DNA from: Scedosporium boydii
Taxonomy: Eukaryota; Ascomycota; Sordariomycetes; Microascales; Microascaceae
Direction of reading: 5' to 3'
Length of the DNA: 64,000 nucleotides
Assembly: GCA_002221725.1 (NCBI GenBank)
Contig: NJFT01000091.1
Coordinates: forward strand, 80,917 to 144,916
Shown here: one piece after another, positions 45,643 to 56,406 of the stretch
How the letters are laid out: every line of letters begins with the position of its first letter
Numbering within the stretch: the stretch's first letter is position 1
The notes under the pieces: generated by a model
What the model saw: the letters and a program-made list of their open reading frames with translations, nothing else
Database searches by the model: none
What the model was told of the DNA's origin: nothing
Position numbers and translations under genes: made by a program

Positions 45643-47100
45643 TTGAGAAAACATGGCGATATGGGATGGAAGGTGCTACAGATCCTTGAACAATAGGGAG
45701 GTGGTCTAATGTAGTTCTCTCCTCGATATTCTATTGCAGTCTGGGGGCCTCGCCCCTAATGGCTTAGGGACATGAGCTGTGCCATCTCTGTTGTAAGACC
45801 AGTTAATCCCCGTAGCCCCCTCAGAGTCCGGCGACCATACCCTTACCACCTGTCTCACGGTAGCATAGCAGTCCAAGTCAGACGTCTTGTTTGTTTTCCA
45901 TGCAGTAAGATGTGACCTTGTCTGTTTCAGTAAGTACAAGAACCAGGGGGACAGGGAATGCTAACTGACAAAATGTGCTAGGAGATATGATGAGAAACTG
46001 CCCGGAGCCAACTAGGCCGGCCTGGACCTCAGTCTCCATCTCTAACCTGGAGCATCAAAAGCCAGTTAGTGAGCTAGAAGAGAAATAATTGATGACGTTC
46101 ACATGGGGAATGCTCCAGTCACCTCCCACCTATGGACCATTGCTTCCTGGTGGATCATGCCTTGGGAAGGCAAGGGTGACGGATCCATGATTTCCTCTAC
46201 TGGACACACGTCAATTGATGCCCGTGACAAACTTGTGTTCTGTGATGATGGTCATGGTTGGAAGGAGAAACCCATACTGATTCACTCTGGAATCTCATGT
46301 TTGCCATCCAATTGGGATAGCATTACATGGAACACAATCATGGAAGGCAATCAATGGTACCATTCATATGGCAAGCACAGTATTCATGAAGTCATGAATC
46401 ATTCACGACCTGCTACGTTGAGCAGAATCATAGATTGAATGGAATGAGATGAATCATTGCATGTGCCATCCGTTGAGTGATTCATGGGCCTTGCCCACAT
46501 CTATAAATACAACCCTCCCCTCCAACTGAACCCTCTCTCGAATTCTTCCTCCAAACACATCCCGGCATTCTCATTATCACAGTCTTTTTGCCAAGCATCA
46601 CCATTTACTCTATATATGTGGCCTGTCTGGCCTTTATTATAGCTTCTTCCAATACGACCTCCACCAGCTCCTGAAGAGGTGAGCTGATCATCTCAGGCCC
46701 ACTGCTGTCTGGCTCTTGAAGCCCTAAATCGGGCTTTAGACACTCTCCAGGTTCTAACTGATCAGATGGATCACCATCGATCTCCTGGGGTGGGACGACA
46801 TCATTCTCGAGGTGATTGAACCGCCCTCAAGGGAGCAGAAATGCTGCAGTTGCAGGACCGGAGAACAAAGCGATTACCCCCGCTGTAAGAAAAAGAGTCC
46901 TCGAGTTTCATTGGAACATGAGGACCGCATGCTGTAAGGCATCGGACAGCTCTGCCATACTGGGCAAGGCGAAGCCTGAAGACTTCCATCTACTCCCCCC
47001 TTGCATGTTCTCCTTCAGCAAGAGTCAAAGATCCTCCAAGAAAGGGAGGCTGCTACTTTAGGCTAAGGTCGAATCGATCGCAGCAACGGAACTCCACGCC
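45643..47100. other. Intergenic with an orphan promoter-like segment
   Basis: No intact gene. At 46502 a TATAAATA is followed by about 80 bases of C/T-rich sequence, like the start region of a strongly expressed fungal gene, but only broken frames follow. The frame after 46660 contains a coiled, Leu/Gln/Arg-rich stretch (EMLQLQDRRTKR) interrupted by stops. It recalls the tail of some fungal DDE transposases, but I cannot confirm this. Confidence 0.35.
46502..46509 (+). promoter_or_regulatory. TATA-box-like element without an intact gene
   Basis: TATAAATA with a pyrimidine-rich stretch 10-100 bases downstream. The downstream reading frames are broken, so this is probably the promoter of a decayed gene. 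Confidence 0.35.
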
Positions 47101-48909
47101 AGAGTCATTGAGAAGTATCATTTCCGAGTACTATGGCCTAGACAGCAGAGCAGACGCCAAATCGTCTCATGGATCGGAGACACGAGGGGATTCGGGCAAA
47201 GCACCAAACGCCAGAGCATTCGAGGCATCGGGCCATCCAGAGATCGGGAACTCGAATCCCTGCGTCCTAGCATGGCGATATCGAGGTCGCGGCTAGTCGA
47301 TTCTCAACTCCCTTCTCACTTCTCCATTATATATCATGTCTGAGGCAGCCAAACACGTCCCTCGTTGCTAAACTCGGCTTGTCTAGGACGACCGGCAACA
47401 AGCAGCATTTCCTTGTGACAGTCAAGATGGCCATGGAGAAGCTCGCGGATGGGCTCGGCATCCCATTCCATCGAAAACGCAAGGCCTGTGGCCTGGGTAA
47501 AAGGTCCGAACTTGTGGCTAGCAACCGACGGTCCGATAAATAGTCGACCGGGGAAGCTCCACCACACTATTCAAGGATGATGCTGTTGCTCCAAAGGTAG
47601 CGGGGAATTCCTCCAGTGATTTCTCCTTGCCTTATAGAATGTTCCCCTACTCGATGTATGGACCACGGTATGTGTGTCAGTGTATTCAAGCCCTTTACTG
47701 GACTGTGATTTTTTTTTTTTTCCACTCTCTTCTTTTTTCTTTGCTGACACGTATCTCCGGAACTTAGACACGGATGGAGCATGGAGACGTACAATGCACG
47801 CCGGAGGCAAGGTCCTGTTTGAGGCAACATCGCCGGCCGCGGAATCGTCACCTCTAGTCGGCTCTAGCGATGAAAGCCAAAACACAACTAGGACGAAACC
47901 GAAGAGCCCACAGCAGACGATGACAGAATTACCCCCGGATGAGGCATGCGTAACCTCTTTCGCCTGCGTCTTCATCTGCTAGCTAGCGTCAATGCAGGGC
48001 TCGTCACCTACTGGCTAAGCCTCTGTCCCAGTGCCGGCATCCCAGGTAGCCAGGGAATTATCAGTCTCGAACTATCCCTCGAGGCGCGTAAACACGTACG
48101 AAGACCGCCTGACCGCCCTTATATAGTCTGATGCACAAAATGTGTACGGGCTAGCGAAATATCTCATCCACATATCCATCTGGTCACTTACGCTTCGGCT
48201 TCGTCAATACCTAAGAAGATTTCACAGCCGAGAACGGCCGTGCCTTACCTGCTGTGATGTAGGTCTTCAAGACACGGCGGAACTCAAGCATCGGTGGCCA
48301 GGAGCCCGGTTGCTGCTCCGGCTCTGGATTTTAAATCCCAAGCTCTTAAAGGCGGCCCCGCTACCGCATTAAGGTTATTATCATAACCTCGTATAAGGCT
48401 GTATTCCGACGCCTCCTCCACACCGCGAAATACCCTTCATTCACAACCATAATCGCACAGATTCCGAAGAGCCATCGCAACAAACACCCAACCGCATCAA
48501 AGAAATCGACGAAGATGACATCGATATGTCGGAGATAACCATACTTAAACACAACGACAGCAGGCCGCCAGAAGGCATCTTGGTCCAACATCGTCTCGTG
48601 GAATACGGCACCATAACCCGATCATTTGCCCGGGTCGTCCTCGACGAAGTTCACCTGGCGAAGAAGCGAGAAGGAATGGTAGTTATCTATCTGCGGAGGG
48701 AGGGATTTACGGCGGTTCACATGGTATCCGCATCCCCAATGAGCAACGATTTGCACGATCTCCTGAATCCACTACACCTCCTATGGGGCCGGCTCGGCTC
48801 TGATGTTGCCATTCCCTTCGGCGGCGAGATCGCAGGGTTGTACAGTCCACAATATGACCCCGCCTTGCCCACAAATAACATCGACTGGCGTGTTACGATA
48901 GGTCTCTAG
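47101..48909 (+). pseudogene. SNF2-like helicase pseudogene fragments
   Basis: The plus strand shows scattered coding pieces. 47110-47150 encodes IISEYYGLDSRAD, related to ISEYYGLSAEEV in the minus-strand relic at about 42.9 kb. An intron-like segment at about 47668-47766 (GTATGT donor, GCTGAC branch, TTAG acceptor) precedes a Ser/Thr-rich open stretch. At 48385-48420 is KVIITSYKAVFRRLL, like motif Ia. 48526-48909 is open for 127 codons, with FARVVLDEVHLAKKREGM (DEAH-box position, here DEVH), VHMVSASPMSNDLHDLL (motif III) and LLW. These match the N-terminal ATPase lobe of SNF2-family helicases. Walker A was not found and frames are broken upstream. The C-terminal lobe is absent. Confidence 0.6.
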
Positions 48910-49115
48910 CCTCGAGACACACTAGAGTAGTAACCGGGCTCCTTGCCACCGGTGCTTGAAACTCTCAAGCAGGTGGTCGTGGAGTCCGGGGGCGAGCTCT
49001 GGCTGTAGATTGTGAATCCCCGGTTCTTCAAAGCACCCTCACCCCACCGTCGACAGAAGAGTTTAGCACTACAATCGTCGGGCCCATACTCCACCTGATT
49101 CACAGGCTCCGGACG

Positions 49116-49247
49116 ATGAAGACGCCGCTTACTCTGCCGGATGGCAGGACCGTGTTCTCCGGGACGTCGGTTCCCCCTTGCACCATCACCACGGAAGATT
49201 TACCATTTGATGAGCCCCCGGGCGGAGAGGCTTTTCTTGTCTTTTAG
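49116..49247 (+). pseudogene. N-terminal fragment, copy 1 of a repeated helicase-associated start
   Basis: The short frame encodes 43 residues starting MKTPLTLPDGRTVFSGT and then TTEDLPFDEPPGGEAFLVF before a stop. A diverged second copy begins at 50374. I read both as starts of the same gene type as the downstream helicase fragments; the family of this N-terminus was not recognised with confidence. Confidence 0.5.
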
Positions 49248-50373
49248 AGACTGACCAACTCAGCTTCATCTTCCTGTAAGATATGGAACGCAGAGCTGGC
49301 CGACTATGCGGCATTCATCGTGCTCGCAGAGAGTAGAGAACCCTCAACGTCAGAGTAGAAATTAAACCATCAATTCCCTCGCCGACTCTCGGACAATCAT
49401 TTCGACTATATAAATCGACGGCAGTCAGTCGCCTCTGGAGGTCCACCGAAGACAATGAGCGACTCACAGGGGGGTCTCGCCGCATTCGGCTTAAACCCGG
49501 GTAGGCAGTTCGCAAGAGCATCTCAGGAACTCTACCACGGCTGAAAGTTAATTCTTTGGATGTGTCCTGGGTCAAGCCCGACTACAATACCGGGCTTTCG
49601 GGATGGCAGGAGCGCAGAGGCTTGACGGATCCTCAAACCAGCGTCGGCCCTAGTGTCTCGCCATTTCCGTCGTGGCTCAGCCCGTGTTACCCGTTTTTGG
49701 GTGGTCCAAAACATCTTTCCATCGTGCGTTGCTCGGTCTTCCTCAATGGGTGTCTCTTCCATCTTTCCCTCTGGGTCCCCTCGCCGCTACCAGAGACCGT
49801 TGACTTGACCGATTCGGAATCTGACTCGGAAGAGGCCGTTCTATCCCGACGTCCCTCGCCTGATACCTTGCCCTGTCCGCCGCCGCTACCTCTTCTCCCA
49901 CCTCTCCTCGTCCCCTATAACGAGGCCACAACAAACAAGGTGGAAGGGCAACAACTGGCGAAGAGTTTTGTGCCCATGGTGAAAGTGGTTAAAAGAATCA
50001 ATAGTCCACTAGTCCACTTGCAGAGCTCCAGAAAGATCCGGCGAAGGTCAGACTCGACTGCGAGAAGTATCAGAGGGAACTGGACATATCTCAGGCGGAG
50101 GGATCTCCAGCCCCCGAGGAAGATTGCAAGCCTCGCAAAGCAGAACAAGGAGTTGGGAGAAGAGGTCGCTCAGTTGAGAGATAAACTCGAAATAGATGGG
50201 GGGTTTCCGACAAACGAAAGCAGGATGAGATGGGCTGTGGAGAATCCAACAAAGAAGCAAGAGAGAACTGCGGAGGAGGAGCCACTAGGCTCGAGCGTGA
50301 TACATCCTCACCCAAAGGATTTGGTACCAAGATCGTCCGCCCCATCCTGCGCCTAATTCAACGTCGTAGCGCA
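49248..50373 (+). pseudogene. Open fragment with SUMO-interaction-like motif and coiled coil
   Basis: From about 49556 to 50356 one plus frame is open for 266 codons but lacks an ATG at its start; the first codon is TTG. It contains ETVDLTDSESDSEEAV, a hydrophobic core followed by acidic residues as in SUMO-interacting motifs, then a proline-rich stretch, a basic segment and a helical stretch (ELGEEVAQLRDKL). It may be an internal exon of a decayed gene between the two related N-terminal fragments. No family is recognised. Confidence 0.4.
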
Positions 50374-51794
50374 ATGGAAACACCATTAAGCCTCCCGGAT
50401 GGAAACATAGTCTTCCCTGGCACAGCCGTGCACCATCACTACTGAGGGCCTATCATGTAGCGAGCCCCTCGGGGCAGAAATCTCAGATGTCTGCCAGCAA
50501 TAGAGGAAGCGGCTGGGCCTAGGCATAACGTCCGATCCGGCTCTGATGCAGAACCCAGGCGTGGATGTACAGTCTGCCACCTTTAACGTCTCGGCACCAC
50601 CACGCGTCAACCTGGCCACATGCTCCCACGCAGCCTTGGTCTCCTTCGACGGCCACAACGGACGTATTCGACCCTACAAACGCGCAAGGCAGCAATTGTG
50701 AAGCACGCGAACGCGGTGAAGACTGACGTCGACGGCGGCCTGTCCTACATGTTTGACATTGCCTGTCATGATTACCTTTGTCTCCCCCCGTCTAGAGGGG
50801 CCGAGATGCTATACTTCACGCTCGGGAAGAGCCCTGTTCTCCTATGCACGCTCAAGTTACGTCGGGAATGGGTGGCCGCAGGGCGACGTGTCGTCGTCTT
50901 ACCACGTCGCCGTGGGTCACCCAGCAAGTCTCTCGAAAACCTCACCCTTCATATATGGTCGTATGACCCGGGAAGTAGGAGAACTGCATTCCCTATGCCG
51001 CACGCATTAGACACTTTTGTCGTCCATTTTCTAGGAGATTCCCTCCGTTTCGCGATACGGGACACTATCCCGCCCAATCAAACTCAGGCACAGCTTCGTG
51101 TACCCGCCCGCCTCTTGTTTTTTTGTCTCTGTTTCCGCAGCCGGCGATCAAAGGCTTCCAGGCGGCGGCGTGTGTCTTGAACTGTACGCTGGTCTGCGGA
51201 GGCGATGACCGGCAATCGATCCAGCGAGTCTTCCACCACGGGTTTGTGGTCATCCCCGCAGAAGCCGTCTTCCATGGCGTCTTCGCCGCCCGGGGAGAGA
51301 GAATAGGCGAGATATCAAGCGGCAAAATCATTACGTCTTGCCGGGGCCCAGTGAGTGGCATGGCCGATAGAATTCTTCCAGGCTTCTGGCATGGCCTATA
51401 TTTCACCTCTACAGAGAGCTTTGAATGGGTGTCGGCTTGTTTGACTGGATTGCGACGGAGGTATACCCCGAAGACCTTTTTATATACTGAGCTATCTGAG
51501 GCATTAGTCTCCCGAGATTTTCTGCTCGAGTGGCTTCGGAACAGTACATTTAGCGAAAACGGGGCTCCTCGTTCGGTGATATCGAAAGGGAAACTTCTTC
51601 TCATTTGTTCTTCTACTGCGAAGACTGTTGTTTATATTGATGGAATGCCGGGAGCGAAGAGCTGCCCCCAGGAGGCTGAAGTTAGCCTCGACTTCGTGAC
51701 TGGTCTTCGTCGTCAGGAAGAAGGGCAACGCTGCCTGCATGGTTATGCTCACCCCATATACTGCCAACATCGAATTAATCACCAAGATGAGTGA
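50374..51794 (+). pseudogene. SF1-helicase-related pseudogene, plus-strand copy
   Basis: Begins METPLSLPDGNIVFPGT, parallel to MKTPLTLPDGRTVFSGT at 49116, then a stop after 23 codons. Open but shifted frames follow. 51123-51794 encodes VVYIDGMPGAKSCPQEAEV, matching VVHIDEMTGSKSCPHQVEI of the minus-strand relic at 38.8-39.0 kb, and just after it HGYAHPIYCQHRINH, where the other copy has the motif IV LTPYAANIEVI. The ATPase motifs themselves are lost. Same family as the 38.4-39.4 kb fragment but more decayed and in opposite orientation. Confidence 0.65.
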
Positions 51795-53124
51795 CCATCC
51801 GCGGTTTTAGTTCCAGGCGGCTCTATCATATACTTCTCAATGACTCCCCAAGAGACCTAACCTGGGATGGGACGGCCCAATCAAAAAACCGAAAGGAGAG
51901 AATGGTCTCCATTTTTTATATATGTTATTCGACCTGGAGAGAAACGATACAGATGACAGCTCGGCAGAAGTAGAAAAGCCGGACGGGCAAGGCGAAATAT
52001 TGGTGCGAATACGGACCCAGAGAAGAAAGCGGCGATGCCAGGGAGACTCATAGACCTGAAGAAGCCCCCAACCCCAAACAGGCCAGCGGAAGCTCACCTA
52101 TATAAAGACGCGGCCATGAAGGCGCAAAATTAACTTGAAGAGTTAAGCGGAGGGTCACGCGCCTCCTCCTGAGCCGGGGGAAAGCTCAGAAGAGAAGAGC
52201 ATAAAGAAGTGATAGTATCGACGGGATGAGTTGTTGGCAGGGTGAGTTTATATATAGCTGCTACTGCTTAAATATGGTCCAGCATCGCTCGGCACCCTGG
52301 ACGCATCTAATACTACTCATGTTTTCCCTTTGCTCCTGTTCCAAGTTTCTGCTCGTGATGCGCTGTGTGATGGACCCGAGATTGTTGATAACGACAGCTC
52401 CCTTGCCTGCATCGTCCGGAATATTGCCGATATAAAATTCGGCCTCAACTGGACTTGCCTCGATGTCCTGGTTAAACTCTCTCCCCAGAACTACACCAAC
52501 ATGTCATACAGTATCTATGTCCAAAATCAGGGTGAGGTCGAAAGGGGGCGATCCATATCGTGATGAACAGCGTGTTGCCTCCCTATATTGTTGCCGCACG
52601 ACACACGTCAATTTGCCTAGGTCGTTTTTTGAGGGATTATGAGGATGAGAGCAGGGACGACGGCAAGATGTCAGGAAGTCGTCGGTCCATTGGAAAAGGG
52701 ATCGGATCGCGATGAAGACCGCCCAAAGTTTCCGCGTCCTTCGAAAAGATACATCGAGGGAAAGAGTTGAAAGCCGGTGTTGGCTGAGGGCGGCCATTTC
52801 GAGCTGCTCGAACGGGACGGGCAGACATCCTCTACTTCGCGTCTATCATGTATCGAACGCCGTTAGCAACACCGATTCAATCCAAGTGCGTAGAGACGCA
52901 ACCGCGCATCACACAAAACACAACATCACAAACAAATGCCAACATCTCGAAATAAGACACATAAACCATTTTATTCACGTCAAACAGACGCTAAAGACGA
53001 CCAAAAACTACACCCAAAATCCGCTATTCGTCCAACCATCTATCCACCAAGGCAGGGAGAAAAAGACGCGTAGGCACCATTTCAACTTCGCTAGGACAGG
53101 ACAGAGGGCCGGCCAAAAGGAAAT
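51795..53124. other. Intergenic, no gene seen
   Basis: Between the last helicase relic and the 3' end of the AcrB-like gene. Contains several TATATA motifs (about 51917, 52098, 52244). No gene is supported; the right end is probably the AcrB-like 3' untranslated region. Confidence 0.45.
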
Positions 53125-56100
53125 TCACGGACTCGACGGATCGCGAGCACTAGTCCAGCTCCCGGTACCACTCCCACTCCCACTACTCTTCCCCGAAGCA
53201 GCGCCAACACTCGGTTTCCTACCCCAAGGGTACGCGGCTGCTCCGCCCTTAAGGCCCTGGCGGAAAGCAACGGCGGTGGCGGTGGCGTCTTGATCTTCGT
53301 TGCTGAGCTGCGTGAAGCCGGAAATGTCGCTGAGCATCGACGAGGACCTACCCCGCATCTTGGCTCCTTGGGCGATCGTCGCCGGCGCAGCAGCCACGGG
53401 GCTTGCCGTGATAGTGCCGCTGGGGAAAGGCCAGAGGGGCGGAGCGACGGAAGGGAGGTGAGAAGTGGTGGCGTTGGTGACGGGGACGGGGACGGGCGCC
53501 GAGATGGGAGCCATGGCGGCGGCATCGGTCGACGTGGGCCAGAGACCTGGATACTGAGTAGCGGTAGTAGTAGTGATAGCAGCAGCGGTAGCGGCGGAAG
53601 AAGAAGCAGGCAGAGAGGTGGTGGAATTCCACATAGACGACGGGTACTGCGTAGTCGGAGACGACAACGTAGCACTATGATGTCGCTCCACCTGCGTAGC
53701 AGCAGCAAGTTCGTAAACGGGCGCATTAGTCGAGGCGTAAATCTGCGTATAGAGAGCATGCGCCTGTTGCATAGCCGTAGCATGCTCGTCCTGCAGCATC
53801 GAATTATCCATCTGCACCGAGTTGAAATCACCATTGAGCTTCTCCTCGGCCGCCGAGACCTGCTTCTGCCACGCCTCGCGCTCCTGCCGTCTTCGCTCGA
53901 CCTCGTTAAGCCCGCGTTTGTTGGCGTCGGCGATGTTGGCGAGCTCGTTGTCGACCTTGGCTACGCGGTTGGCGATCTTGTTCCGTCGCGTCTGCAGCTG
54001 TTGCTTGTCGCCCTCTTTACCTTTCACCGCCGAGTTGACCGACGACGAGTACGCCTTGAATTCCTTTTGCGCCGTCTCGAACACGCTCTTCTCGGCCGAC
54101 CAGGACTTTTCGACCTGCTTGCGTCGTGATACTACGTCACCCGGTTCGTCGTCAAACGCCTTGAGCTCGCCGTCGAGCTCGCCCGCCTCCTTGTCCGCCT
54201 GCGCCTTTTGCGTCTCCTGCTGTCGGATCTTCTGTCGGTACCGGTCGTCCGTACCGCCGGCCGAGTTGATCGAGTGGTCGGTGCTCTCGTTGTCCTTCTT
54301 GAGTGAGTTGACCTTGGCCTTCCACTCCTTTCGGAGCGTCTTGAGCTTAGCCCGCTCGGCAGCGAGCTTGGCGTCGGAGGCCGCGATCGACGTCTTCAAA
54401 GTCGTGGCCGGCGAGTGAGGGCGGCGTTGTCCACCATTGGGGAGAACGCCGCCATTGACCACAGCAGCAGCGGCGGCGGCGGCGGCAGTTGTCCTAATCT
54501 CCCGCGTGGTCGTGACGGTAGTCGAAAAGAGGATCTCGTCGGTATGCGTGTCGACAAACTCGCAGACGTACTTGGACATCGGACGCAGTCCATAAATGTC
54601 GCCCGTCCACCTCGTGCCGTACGAGCCTCCACCTCCCGCTCCCGCTTCGCCGTCCGCTTCGTCGATGTTGTCGGGTGCCGGGACAATACGCGCCGAGGGC
54701 CAGTGTGCGTTGTTGATCCTGACGTAAAAGGGCTTCGATCGGTCAATGGCAGCTGAGGACGCCGCGTCGTGGCTCGGCTGCATCGATTCGGACTCGGTAA
54801 AGTCGTCGGGGAAGTGGCTCGTGTCGAAGCTGACCTCGTCGCATCCGACGTACGAGATCCAGATCCGTCCAGTCTCCCGGTCAAAGGGCGCATTTCCTAG
54901 GTTGTGGATGTCTGTGGCGTCGGCGCAAGCGGACTCGCTCGTGGCGTGCGACAGCTCGTACTCCTTGACCATGACAACCTTGGTGCTGGCTAAGGCTGCC
55001 CACAATGGTTGTTGCAAGCGCACTTGGGCGCTTTGTTTTCGTCGTCGTTTTGTAGATGAATGTGTCGAAGAACTTCCTCCGGTCGTCGGGGTTGGCTCCG
55101 CCTCCAGGGCGTGATGAGAAACACCAATGCCGCCGCCACCACCAGCAACAGAAGCCGCATCAGACTCGGACGCGGCTACTGCTGGCTTCCCTGCTTCGGG
55201 GTCGCCGGCATTTGCTGTGGCGGCGGCGCTGCTCCTCTCGCGACGGATATACCACTCCCTGATGTACCGGACAATTCCTTGCATGAGAATATGAACTCCT
55301 AGCAGAGTAAAATAAGGGTCAGGATGGCGGATGACCGCCGAAACCGCCGTTCTCGAAACTTCCTCCAATGGATCATCGGGATCTGGGGTGAACCGCCACG
55401 AGGGCGGTAAAAGCCGGAGGAACCGAGCCCAGTGCGATCGAGTATTCTTAAAGATGTGAGTGCTAATCACAAAGGCGAAGCACGCGGAAACGGTCCTCGA
55501 CTGGCCGCCACGGGATGTCGAGCCACCGCCGAGGGTAGCCGCAATGACGGGTTTCGCGAGGTCAAGAATGGCATTCTGGACGGACGGCCATAGAAACAAG
55601 AATACCAGCAACGCTAAAATGTCAACACATAACACAGTCACTAGGGATGGCATCGTTGAATGCCAGTCTAAGAGTTCCGCGAGGTGGATGTTGACCACGG
55701 AGCTGGCGGTGAGGGGCGAGGCAAAAGTGAGGACGGTGAAGACGGTATAGATGACGGAGAGAGTAAGAGGTGAAACGTGCATGAGGATGAGGAGGATGGC
55801 CAGGGTGTCGTGGAGAGGGAGGGCCATGAGGACGGTGGCGGCAAAGTCGAGCGGGCCGGAATCTTTGTGGACGTCGACGGCATACTTGGACGCATTCACA
55901 TCGATCTGACGGGGCTCGGAAGAGGAGGTGGAGTAGTGGTGGTTATTCGAGGAGGAAGAAGCGTTCGTGGGATGGTGATGGTGGTGGTGATGATGGGAAT
56001 GGAACGAATCGGTCGACGTGGATGTCTCGGAGTCCGCCCCGAACGACCCTTGACGGGCGAGGTGGTGGCGGTTGTCGATGGCCATTTCGTCCGAAGGAGA

Positions 56101-56406
56101 AAGCTTCGCAAAGCCGTTGTGGAGGGGGTTGCCGTTAGTTCTGCCGTTGGCGGCAACGGGAGGAGTCGTAGATCCATTCGGGGAGCCGTTGGAAGGCAGA
56201 GTCAGGGACGACTGGGAGCTGGAGGCAGCTGATGTCGAGGTTGACGACGAGGTCGACAGGTTCGCGGATCTCGCCTTGCCATCCGAGTGGGCGTGGTTCC
56301 TGTTTCGCGAAGCCCTTTTACCGGGGGCTACGAGTCCATTGTCGTGTTTGGTACTGTTACCAGATACGCCTTGTTGTCGCTTGCCCGAGGCCGACCCACG
56401 AGGCAT
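53125..56406 (-). CDS. acrB: AcrB-like membrane and coiled-coil protein (ubiquitination-network type)
   Basis: The single exon encodes 1093 residues from the ATG at 56406. The N-terminus is Ser/Asn/His-rich and disordered. At about 180-290 are hydrophobic segments (LPLHDTLAILLILMHVSPL, LSVIYTVFTVLTFASPL, LVTVLCVDILALLVFLFLW) that should span a membrane. A second hydrophobic region follows near HPDPYFTLLGVHILMQGIV. About 640-890 is Lys/Glu/Gln-rich coiled coil. The C-terminus is Ala/Pro/Thr-rich and ends in a Gly/Ser stretch. This layout matches Aspergillus nidulans AcrB, a protein found through acriflavine resistance and linked genetically to the CreB deubiquitinase pathway. An upstream GTG in frame is not used as a start. 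Biochemical activity is unknown. Confidence 0.85.
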   Translation of the reverse strand: MPRGSASGKRQQGVSGNSTKHDNGLVAPGKRASRNRNHAHSDGKARSANLSTSSSTSTSAASSSQSSLTLPSNGSPNGSTTPPVAANGRTNGNPLHNGFAKLSPSDEMAIDNRHHLARQGSFGADSETSTSTDSFHSHHHHHHHHPTNASSSSNNHHYSTSSSEPRQIDVNASKYAVDVHKDSGPLDFAATVLMALPLHDTLAILLILMHVSPLTLSVIYTVFTVLTFASPLTASSVVNIHLAELLDWHSTMPSLVTVLCVDILALLVFLFLWPSVQNAILDLAKPVIAATLGGGSTSRGGQSRTVSACFAFVISTHIFKNTRSHWARFLRLLPPSWRFTPDPDDPLEEVSRTAVSAVIRHPDPYFTLLGVHILMQGIVRYIREWYIRRERSSAAATANAGDPEAGKPAVAASESDAASVAGGGGGIGVSHHALEAEPTPTTGGSSSTHSSTKRRRKQSAQVRLQQPLWAALASTKVVMVKEYELSHATSESACADATDIHNLGNAPFDRETGRIWISYVGCDEVSFDTSHFPDDFTESESMQPSHDAASSAAIDRSKPFYVRINNAHWPSARIVPAPDNIDEADGEAGAGGGGSYGTRWTGDIYGLRPMSKYVCEFVDTHTDEILFSTTVTTTREIRTTAAAAAAAAVVNGGVLPNGGQRRPHSPATTLKTSIAASDAKLAAERAKLKTLRKEWKAKVNSLKKDNESTDHSINSAGGTDDRYRQKIRQQETQKAQADKEAGELDGELKAFDDEPGDVVSRRKQVEKSWSAEKSVFETAQKEFKAYSSSVNSAVKGKEGDKQQLQTRRNKIANRVAKVDNELANIADANKRGLNEVERRRQEREAWQKQVSAAEEKLNGDFNSVQMDNSMLQDEHATAMQQAHALYTQIYASTNAPVYELAAATQVERHHSATLSSPTTQYPSSMWNSTTSLPASSSAATAAAITTTTATQYPGLWPTSTDAAAMAPISAPVPVPVTNATTSHLPSVAPPLWPFPSGTITASPVAAAPATIAQGAKMRGRSSSMLSDISGFTQLSNEDQDATATAVAFRQGLKGGAAAYPWGRKPSVGAASGKSSGSGSGTGSWTSARDPSSP

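Noticed and set aside
47571..47975. 134-codon minus-strand frame with a hydrophobic N-terminal helix
   Set aside because: It starts at a real ATG and has one membrane-like helix, but it is antisense to an intron-containing stretch of the SNF2-like relic and its second half is low-complexity Lys/Ser, so support is too thin.
49556..50356. Treating the 266-codon frame as an intact gene
   Set aside because: The first codon is TTG and no ATG lies near the start. It sits between broken helicase pieces, so it was kept only as a fragment.
53290..54129. 279-codon plus-strand frame rich in Arg and Gly
   Set aside because: Antisense to the coiled-coil and C-terminal part of the AcrB-like gene. The composition reflects the other strand.
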